A stretch of DNA of 21,999 nucleotides from Acidobacteriaceae bacterium (GTDB lineage Bacteria > Acidobacteriota > Terriglobia > Terriglobales > Acidobacteriaceae). A program made the translations under genes and the position numbers. Within the stretch, counting starts at the first letter, position 1; each line of letters begins with the position of its first letter. Below, piece by piece: positions 7,538 through 14,152 of this stretch. The notes under the pieces are model-generated. The model searched no databases, was not told the DNA's origin, and saw only the letters and a program-made list of their open reading frames with translations. Location of the stretch: contig JASHVU010000339.1 in NCBI GenBank assembly GCA_030044455.1, positions 1 to 21,999 on the forward strand, in the 5' to 3' direction.

Positions 7538-10500
7538 TTAAAACGTCACGTGGCCAACCATCTCCCACTGCCGACCGCCAACCGTCACACTGGTGATCTG
7601 CTCAGGAGAGGACGAGCCGATGGTGTTGGGCCCTGGTTGTCCGAAGCTGGGATGGTTGAGGATGTTGGTCGCTTCGGCGCGGAAATCGAACTTGATTCCC
7701 TTTTCGGGGAGGAGATCAAAGCTCTTACCTGCGGAGAAGTTCACACTCTTCAGACCGGGACCGTAAATGGAGTTCCTGCGGAAGGTGCCAAACTGGTTCG
7801 GATAGTCGGCAGGGTTCTCCCAAACAGAGCTGCCCGGCTGCCCGTTGGTGTCGAAGGTGTCGTTGAACCACGAATGAAGGCTGTGGTAGGCTCCGGCGGC
7901 GCTGGCAGTTTTGTAGTTGCCGGTCAGGATTGCCTCCTGTGTGAAGTTCCCTGAGAGATTTCCTGAGGTATTGTCATCCCCCGTGGTAACTCCCATAGGA
8001 GTTCCTCCTTCGACAATGTAGGTGCTCGACACCTCCCAGCCACCCAGCGCTTCATCGAGAACAAGATTCCCGTTTGAAAACATCTTGCCCTTGCCGAAGG
8101 GCAACTGATAAAGAACCTCTCCTTTAAACGCCTGGCGAATGTCGAAGTTCGAATTGCTGTAGTTTTCTGCGATCGCATAAGCATTCTGGTAGTTTTGGAA
8201 ACCCTCGCGGCTTCCCCATCCAGATGAATCCATATCGTCGAGGAAGTGGGACCAGGTGTAGTTTGTGTTGAATTGAAGTCCATAGCTCATTTGTTTGGTC
8301 AACACAGCCTGCAGCGAGTTGTAATTCGAGAGCGCATTGTTGGTGCTGCCGCTGATGTTTCCGAAGAGAGGGTACGGCGTCGCGATCGGACCTTGCCCAA
8401 GCGCGCCCTTTGGCACCTGGTTGATATCGAGCCCGCCTGTGTTGAGGTGCGTACCATGATTGCCGACATAGGCAACCGAACCCATCCAGTTCTTCAGGAA
8501 CTCCCGCTCCACGGTCAACGAATATTGATAGTTGGTGGGAACGGGTGAATGGTATTGGTTGTATGCCGGACCGAAGGTATTCTGCGCCCATGGAGTAGTA
8601 GGAGCAGTAATGTACGCCTGGCCGATCGTCTTTGAGTTAAAGTTAAAGCCGCTGCTGATAGCGCCGCATCCCGGATCCTGAGTATTCGTAGTCGCGGAGG
8701 TTGTTGTGCTCCACATGCTCAAAACGGGACACAGGCCATTCGTGGTTGAGGTGTCGTCGAGGCTGCCGTTACTGCCAAAAGCGTTGCCCATGCCGGCGCC
8801 GTAGGTATCCTCGCTCCACGTGGATGTGTAGACGCCGATACCGCCGCGAAGCACTGTGTTGGGAAGAAGCTGCCAGCTGAATCCAACGCGGGGCATCACA
8901 ATGTTGTATTTCGGCGCCTGCAGGCTGGTGCGCCCGTTCTGACCGATAAACCCATACCACATGCCGCCCAGAACCGCTGCACCCGGGGCGATTCCGTTGA
9001 TCGTCTGGCTCGATACATTGAAGTTCTGCACCGACGGATCCCATACCGCCTCATTACCGTTCACTTCATGCCAGCCGGTCATGATTTCATATCGAACGCC
9101 AAGATTGATGGTTAAATTGGGCTTGAATTTCCAGTCATCCTGCACAAAAAGTTGGGGCGTCTTCCATCGCCCGCCAAATTCGGGAGTGACGTTGGCGCTC
9201 CATTTCTGAGTCTGGCCCATAAGAAAGTCTGCGTAGGACAGGCCGTCGTATGTGGTCGTCCGGCTGCCGCCCTCGGAGGTATAAGTTCCCGCAAATGTGA
9301 AGCTGCCTGCGTCGATGTTGCCCCATGCCGTAGAATCTGCCCGGTTGATGAGGAACTCGCCGCCGAAGTGGAGCACGTGACGGCCTTGAATCATGGTCAC
9401 CACATCGGATGGATCGAAGACCATCTCTTTGTAAACTGCGTTGGTGCCTGACGCAAGATTGCCGTCGAAGCCACTCACGCTCAGGTTGGGCATAACATTG
9501 GCTTCGGCAATATTCTCGAGTCCCAGTGTTTGAGGGTAGTTCCGGCCCAGAGTGTAAGGCACAAAGAAATTCAGCTGGTCGGTAAAGCCGACGCGCGCTT
9601 CATTCACCAGGCGCGATCCGACTGTCCATACATCAGAGATTGATGCATTGTCGCGGCTCACATCGCCGCTGTAGCAATTGATCGGGCAGATCCCTTCATT
9701 CAGGTTCACGCCTGGGTTGTTACTCTCAGTTTCAGAAAGAGTAAGCCGGTTGTTTTTACTTGTGTCGTAGTCCAGCCGGCCGAACCACTTGATGAACGGA
9801 TTCGTGCTGGGCACGGAAAAGGCGTGGTTATTCTGGTAGTAGCCCTTGCCCGTCAGCTCGCCGGTGGTATTGATCGGGGGAAAGAGCTTTTGAAACGCCT
9901 GGGCAACCGGGCTGATCATGCTCGAAGGGATCTTGTTTCCGTTTCCATACTCCGAGGCAAAGCTCTGTCTCTCGACACAGGGACTCGACACTGAGGCTGC
10001 GACCGATGGCGCGCCATCGGTGTAGGTACAAGTTCCGCTGGTCAAAATCACCTGCGTGGTTGGATCGTAAATGGTCGGCAAGCCCGTAAAATCGCCGGAC
10101 ATCATGGCCGAAGTGGCCTCAGTGGAATATCCTGTGCTCGCCCCGCCGTGATCGATCGTCCGGTCGTAATTGAAGAAGAAAAACAGCTTTTTCCTGAGGA
10201 TTGGACCGCCAAAGTTGCCGCCAAAATTGTTGAAGCGGAGAATCGGAACCTTGTAAGCCGATCCGAAGTTATAGGGCGCGGCGTTGAAGACATTGTTCTG
10301 CAGGTAATCGTAACTTTCACCGTGAAATTTGTCGGTTCCGCTTTTCGTGATCTGGTTGTACACGATGTCGCCAACGCCGTATTGCGCTGAAAATGCTGAA
10401 GCGCTGACCTTGACTTCTGCTGTGGTATCGAAAACGGTCACATCGGAGTTCTGGCTCATCGGCAGTGTCGTTGTGGCGCCGTCCTGCAGCACGCTCGAGA

Positions 10501-11092
10501 AGGGCAAATTGCCATTGATTGAAGAGACTGTTCCCGGGTTGAGGGCGTTGTTGGAATTCTCCGGTGCGCCGGCCGCACCGGGCATCAGCACCACAAAGTT
10601 CTCCCAGTCGGCTCCGCCTCCATTCTGGCTGCCATACTGCGGCAGTTCATCCATAAAGTCGGCTTTGAGCGTACCTTCCTGCGCGCCGGACTCAGTCTGC
10701 AGCAACGGCACATCGGAGTTAACCACAACCTCCTGCGTGACGGCGCCCACTTTCATCTGGGCATTCACCGTTTGAATTCCAAGAGCAACGGTAACAGGGC
10801 CGCGCACCAGCGTCATGAAGCTCGCCTTTGCAAACGAGAGCAGATAGTGGTCCTCTGCAATCGCCCCTGTATCGTATAGTCCTTCGCTATCGGTGACGAA
10901 TGTGAACGTCAAATCCTTGTCGATGTCTTTCACTGTCACATGAACGTCGGGCACCACTGCGCCCGTGGCGTCGGTTACGATGCCGCGAATGTCGCCCGAG
11001 TTGGTGTTTTGTGCGCGACCAACTGCCCCCGCAAAAACGAACAAAGCAGCGACGAGCGTCCATCTCGTGATTGCATGCGAGTTTCTTTTCAC
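7538..11092 (-). CDS. Oar-like TonB-dependent outer-membrane receptor with carboxypeptidase-regulatory-like domain
   Basis: The 1184-residue protein has a Sec signal peptide (residues 1-27, ending GRAQ) and a CarboxypepD_reg-like beta-sandwich (about 32-110, GDIRGIVTDATGAVVPDVHV). A plug region follows (about 130-250, with FMDELPQYG, INGNLPFSSVLQDG and QITKSGTDKFHGESYDYLQN), then a long beta barrel ending in the outer-membrane signature HVTF with terminal Phe. The layout matches Oar-like/TonB-dependent proteins expanded in Acidobacteriota, which take up or bind large ligands; the ligand here is unknown. Six cysteines fall in three pairs (355/372, 469/473, 788/809), probably in surface loops. 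The GTG start is fixed by AGGAGGT 5 bases upstream. A terminator follows 20 bases after the stop, so it is likely monocistronic. The LytS/LytTR genes lie next on the same strand. Confidence 0.93.
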   Translation of the reverse strand: MKRNSHAITRWTLVAALFVFAGAVGRAQNTNSGDIRGIVTDATGAVVPDVHVTVKDIDKDLTFTFVTDSEGLYDTGAIAEDHYLLSFAKASFMTLVRGPVTVALGIQTVNAQMKVGAVTQEVVVNSDVPLLQTESGAQEGTLKADFMDELPQYGSQNGGGADWENFVVLMPGAAGAPENSNNALNPGTVSSINGNLPFSSVLQDGATTTLPMSQNSDVTVFDTTAEVKVSASAFSAQYGVGDIVYNQITKSGTDKFHGESYDYLQNNVFNAAPYNFGSAYKVPILRFNNFGGNFGGPILRKKLFFFFNYDRTIDHGGASTGYSTEATSAMMSGDFTGLPTIYDPTTQVILTSGTCTYTDGAPSVAASVSSPCVERQSFASEYGNGNKIPSSMISPVAQAFQKLFPPINTTGELTGKGYYQNNHAFSVPSTNPFIKWFGRLDYDTSKNNRLTLSETESNNPGVNLNEGICPINCYSGDVSRDNASISDVWTVGSRLVNEARVGFTDQLNFFVPYTLGRNYPQTLGLENIAEANVMPNLSVSGFDGNLASGTNAVYKEMVFDPSDVVTMIQGRHVLHFGGEFLINRADSTAWGNIDAGSFTFAGTYTSEGGSRTTTYDGLSYADFLMGQTQKWSANVTPEFGGRWKTPQLFVQDDWKFKPNLTINLGVRYEIMTGWHEVNGNEAVWDPSVQNFNVSSQTINGIAPGAAVLGGMWYGFIGQNGRTSLQAPKYNIVMPRVGFSWQLLPNTVLRGGIGVYTSTWSEDTYGAGMGNAFGSNGSLDDTSTTNGLCPVLSMWSTTTSATTNTQDPGCGAISSGFNFNSKTIGQAYITAPTTPWAQNTFGPAYNQYHSPVPTNYQYSLTVEREFLKNWMGSVAYVGNHGTHLNTGGLDINQVPKGALGQGPIATPYPLFGNISGSTNNALSNYNSLQAVLTKQMSYGLQFNTNYTWSHFLDDMDSSGWGSREGFQNYQNAYAIAENYSNSNFDIRQAFKGEVLYQLPFGKGKMFSNGNLVLDEALGGWEVSSTYIVEGGTPMGVTTGDDNTSGNLSGNFTQEAILTGNYKTASAAGAYHSLHSWFNDTFDTNGQPGSSVWENPADYPNQFGTFRRNSIYGPGLKSVNFSAGKSFDLLPEKGIKFDFRAEATNILNHPSFGQPGPNTIGSSSPEQITSVTVGGRQWEMVGHVTF

Positions 11093-11097
11093 AAGTT

Positions 11098-11104
11098 ACC
11101 TCCT
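11098..11104 (-). promoter_or_regulatory. Strong Shine-Dalgarno AGGAGGT deciding a GTG start
   Basis: AGGAGGT on the minus strand, 5 bases ahead of the GTG at 11092. A full match to the anti-SD core, it supports GTG over the longer overlapping frames and suggests high translation of the receptor. Confidence 0.85.
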
Positions 11105-11584
11105 GATGTTCTGTTGTGTTTGTCCGCGAGATGCCTCGTGTCTCAATCAGCGGAATCTCGAGACAGCCGCCGGCTGAAAAGAATCCACGCTGTGGCTCAA
11201 GGCGGACCACCCTGTTGGCTGCGGACCGAAGAATCGATTCCGTAACTCGATCGAGAGCAGGAGACACGTTAGCATGGCGCAAAGTGTCTGTTTTCTTTCT
11301 GCGACATGAGGCTTAATGCGTGCGACGAACGGTCGATTCGTGAGGATGAATCGGATGGCATGCAGGATGCCCGCGCATTGATCGCGGACCTCTGCGAGCG
11401 ATTTTTGATGGCTTGGGGCGCAATCATTTCCGAGCAATCGCTGAGAACCGCGGTTTGCCAAGCCTCAATGAAGCATCATGGAATTTCTGAGATCAGTTTT
11501 GCATTTTGCACTGATCTGCACTGGATGTAACTTGTTCAGGTCCGCCGGTGCGCGATGCAGACCCTCGAGAAGTTCGCTTGACGT

Positions 11585-11598
11585 GGCCAACATTGGCC
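11585..11598. promoter_or_regulatory. Perfect dyad GGCCAA-CA-TTGGCC, possible operator
   Basis: Six-base perfect inverted arms with a 2-base spacer, flanked by TTGA at 11578-11581 and TCAA at 11599-11602, which extend the symmetry imperfectly. It lies in the non-coding stretch upstream of the Oar-like receptor gene. The binding protein is unknown. Confidence 0.3.
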
Positions 11599-11743
11599 TC
11601 AACCTCGTGAGGTTCAACAGACAGGTCTCCCGCAGTCTGGAAGAGTCGCCGTGCCCAGATGCCGATTGAAACTCTTACAAAACGATCATCAAGAATGGAT
11701 TTGGCGTCGAAGTCGAATTACTGACATCAGCCCCAAATGTACG

Positions 11744-11761
11744 CGGGTATTTACCCGGGTA
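11744..11761. promoter_or_regulatory. Overlapping palindromes CGGGTA-TT-TACCCG and TACCCGGGTA
   Basis: CGGGTATTTACCCG (11744-11757) has 6-base arms around TT. Its right arm is reused in the perfect 10-base palindrome TACCCGGGTA (11752-11761), giving three alternating GGGTA/TACCC half-sites. Such an array could bind a dimeric regulator cooperatively. It is in the gene-free region, about 190 bases past the esterase stop and 650 bases before the receptor start. Confidence 0.35.
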
Positions 11762-11952
11762 TCGCTGGCGATGTTTGACATTGGGCGTCCCCGAATCGCC
11801 AGGGATTCTGAAACACTTTCCTCTTGTTAAACAGAAAAAATAGAGTTTTTATAGGGAGCTGTTTGGAAAGCTAGAGGGCGGAAAAAGATCGCGATTTCAA
11901 ATCCTTCTCCCTCCGCCAGCATGTCTTCTTCTCTCCTGGCAACGCGCTTAGC

Positions 11953-13359
11953 CTACGGCTGCAATTCCTTCGGCTCGTACACATCGCCCTTCACCAGCAG
12001 ATCGAGAATCTCTTCCGTTCTCTTGTGGCACGGTTCCATCTTCGCGTAGGTGTAGTTGTCGTGCTCTGAGTCAATGACGGGCACTGGTTCTTTCGGGCCG
12101 GGAATCTGGTTGAGCATCGTCCAAACGCCGGCGGGCGGAGAAACGGTGTCGATAAATCCAAATCCCGCCATCACCGGCGCCTTGATCCGCGATGCAAAAT
12201 CGACAGTGTCGAAATAGAGAGCGGTTTTCATCGCATCGGGATTATCCGAAGGCCAGTATGGATAGCCGGCCTTGCGGCCATGCAGGTCTCCGTTGGTATC
12301 GGCGCCGGCCGGCACACAGACGGCCACTGCGGTTACCTTGTCGGGCCGCAGTCCTGCGAGCGCGATGCTTTGCTGGCCGCCCATGCTTCCGCCGATCAGC
12401 ACAACTGTTTTGCCGTCCCAGTCGGGCCGCGTCGACAGGTAATCCAGCACCCGCGAATCGCGCAGGTACATATTCAGGAAGTAGGACTTCTCGCGATCGG
12501 TATTGCCGATCGCGTTGTAATTCTGCGGAATATTTCCGGACGGGTCAGAAGGCAGCTTGTCATGGGAATCGACGTTGAGGACCAGCCAGCCCTTGGCCGC
12601 GCGCTCGGCGTCGGCGTGTGCGTTCAACGCATAAACGCCCGCGTATTGCAACTGAACGAGCGCTGGAAACTTACCCTCTCCTGTCGGCTTCGCCACGTAG
12701 CCATGCGCTCTCGATCCCAGCGCATCGATAACGAACATACTCTCTTCAACAGCGGGCACATCGGTTTTAACCGGAGTCAGCACCGGATTGATGGGCAGTT
12801 TGGCTTGCGTGGCAAGCTTGTCATCCCAAAAAGCATCGAAGTCGTCGGGCCGCGGAGTTGAGAGGGGAATTTGAAGTGGCGCCACGGCCGCGCCTACTGC
12901 ATATAGGCCGTTATTGCGGCCCGTATTGCCTCCCACCCAAACCGGAGCTGGCGCTGTGCTGCCCGGGCCTTGAGGTGCAGGATTCGTGGGAGCCGTGGTT
13001 GAAACCGCCGCAGCCGGCGTGGACGATCCCGTTTCGAGGTTCGCGTATGGCTCAATCGCGACATAAATCATTTCGGGTTGATCGCCGGTGATTTCAATCT
13101 TGTCCTGTCCCGAGGAAAGATCGAGCTTGCCTTCCTTCAGAACTACCGCATTGTTTCTGCGAATCGTCCACTTATAGGCATAGGTGGGAGTAACGGGACC
13201 TGGCGTGACCGTCCAACCCACCGTCTCGCCGATCTTGTAAATGCCGTTGGCGTGATAGGGCGTGAAAGTTAGCTGTTGTTGAATCGGAGCCCGCTGTGCG
13301 GATGCAATTGTACCGGCGAGTAAAACTGAAACTGAGAAAAAAACGCGCATTCTGGTCAT
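11953..13359 (-). CDS. Secreted CE7-like acetyl (xylan) esterase with extra N-terminal domain
   Basis: The 468-residue protein starts at ATG 13359, supported by GGAG 6 bases upstream and a signal peptide (residues 1-22, ending ASAQ). Residues 24-108 form a beta-rich module (KIGETVGWTV, YAYKWTIRR), followed by a Pro/Thr/Ala/Ser linker (about 111-140). The catalytic alpha/beta-hydrolase begins near 165 with FDAFWDDKL, a hallmark of AXE1/CE7 enzymes. The likely triad is S325 in GGSMGG, D404 in GFIDTVSPP and H433 in SEHDN. CE7 enzymes remove acetyl groups from xylo-oligosaccharides and related compounds; the exact substrate is inferred. It is 95 bases downstream of the response regulator on the same strand, with no terminator between, so it probably belongs to the GH35-regulator-esterase unit. 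The longer frame to 13548 is rejected as it would bury the signal peptide. Confidence 0.88.
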   Translation of the reverse strand: MTRMRVFFSVSVLLAGTIASAQRAPIQQQLTFTPYHANGIYKIGETVGWTVTPGPVTPTYAYKWTIRRNNAVVLKEGKLDLSSGQDKIEITGDQPEMIYVAIEPYANLETGSSTPAAAVSTTAPTNPAPQGPGSTAPAPVWVGGNTGRNNGLYAVGAAVAPLQIPLSTPRPDDFDAFWDDKLATQAKLPINPVLTPVKTDVPAVEESMFVIDALGSRAHGYVAKPTGEGKFPALVQLQYAGVYALNAHADAERAAKGWLVLNVDSHDKLPSDPSGNIPQNYNAIGNTDREKSYFLNMYLRDSRVLDYLSTRPDWDGKTVVLIGGSMGGQQSIALAGLRPDKVTAVAVCVPAGADTNGDLHGRKAGYPYWPSDNPDAMKTALYFDTVDFASRIKAPVMAGFGFIDTVSPPAGVWTMLNQIPGPKEPVPVIDSEHDNYTYAKMEPCHKRTEEILDLLVKGDVYEPKELQP

Positions 13360-13454
13360 GAGATTCTCCGGATGATGATACAAGCTGCGGCTCGAAGCAG
13401 TGAATTCAATCCGGAATGCGCTATGCGGTAGACTCTCTCCCGCCAGATGACAGC

Positions 13455-14102
13455 TTAGATATGAATAAGTCCGCGCTGAAGTGCGGTGACGACCGCCTGG
13501 GTGCGATCGCTCACGTTGAGGCGCATGAGAATCACGCTGACGTGGCACTTGACCGTGGACTCGGTGATGCCGAGGCTTGAGGCGATCTCTTTGTTGCTTT
13601 TTCCGTGAACGATGAGATCGAGAACCTCGCGCTCGCGGGTACTCAGGTCGGAATTGGGTATGCGCGAATTGAGCGCCCGTGTAACGGGCTGGGGCAGAAA
13701 ACGGCCGCCGGAGTGGACGCGGCGCAGCGCACTGACCAGGGCGTCGTGGGGCATACCTTTGATGATGTAGCTGCGCGCGCCGGCCTGCAGTGCCTGGTGT
13801 ATGTCTTCGTCGCCCTCGTAGGTTGTGAGCACAACGAACTTGGCGTTGCGGTGGCGGGCCATGATGATGCGGATGGCTTCTACGCCGCTCATGCCGGGCA
13901 GGCGCAGGTCCATCAGGGTGATATCAGGCAGGTGCTTCTCAAAGAGTTCAACGGCCTCTTCACCGCTGCCGGCCTGCGCCACAGCGGTCATGTCAGGCGT
14001 CGCCTCAATAATGGCCGCGATGCCCACACGCATGATGGGGTGGTCATCGACGATAAGGACCTTGACTCTGGCTTGTTCCTTCATCGGTTCGAACTCGTCC
14101 AC
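13455..14102 (-). CDS. NarL/FixJ-type response regulator, likely partner of the propeller kinase
   Basis: The 215-residue protein has a receiver with acidic pocket D19/D20 (LIVDDHP), phospho-acceptor D65 (ITLMDLRLPG), T93/T94 and K115 (YIIKG). A LuxR-type helix-turn-helix follows at about 153-211 (LSTREREVLDLI, NKEIASSLGITESTVKCHV). The start is uncertain. GTG 14102 has an AAGGGGG tract 5 bases upstream and is used here, but ATG 14084 (MKEQARVKVLIVDD) also fits the family and TTG 14144 extends the frame. Receivers of this type are phosphorylated by HisKA_3 kinases, and the only such kinase in the window is at 16895-19837, divergent beyond the GH35 gene. It is 50 bases downstream of the GH35 gene and 95 bases upstream of the esterase gene, suggesting one operon. 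By inference it controls this locus. Confidence 0.93.
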   Translation of the reverse strand: MDEFEPMKEQARVKVLIVDDHPIMRVGIAAIIEATPDMTAVAQAGSGEEAVELFEKHLPDITLMDLRLPGMSGVEAIRIIMARHRNAKFVVLTTYEGDEDIHQALQAGARSYIIKGMPHDALVSALRRVHSGGRFLPQPVTRALNSRIPNSDLSTREREVLDLIVHGKSNKEIASSLGITESTVKCHVSVILMRLNVSDRTQAVVTALQRGLIHI

Positions 14103-14152
14103 CTGGTCCCCCTTAAGATTGCTCGTTTCTGACGGTGATTGCAAATGCGGGG

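Larger units (their letters stand above)
11105..11952. other. Long gap with no convincing gene; palindrome-rich upstream region of the Oar-like gene
   Basis: About 850 bases between the esterase stop and the Oar-like start. Short open frames exist on both strands (for example 11306-11530 plus and 11147-11461 minus), but none has a ribosome site, recognisable domain or protein-like composition. The region holds several short dyads, listed separately, and an AT-rich patch at 11820-11862. That patch can be read on the plus strand as TTGTTA, 17 bases, TTTTTA, but no gene follows in that direction. A weak dyad TTGAAACTCTTACAA is at 11666-11680. It may be a long regulatory region for the receptor, or decayed sequence. 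Confidence 0.4.

Noticed and set aside
11147..11461. Possible 104-residue minus-strand gene upstream of the receptor
   Set aside because: It overlaps the leader of the receptor gene, has no ribosome site, and its translation shows no domain or signal peptide.
11306..11530. Possible 74-residue plus-strand gene in the gap
   Set aside because: No ribosome site, no promoter with good spacing, no recognisable domain; not supportable as a gene.
13360..13548. N-terminal extension of the esterase to 13548
   Set aside because: It overlaps the response-regulator gene and would bury the signal peptide at residue 64; ATG 13359 has its own ribosome site.
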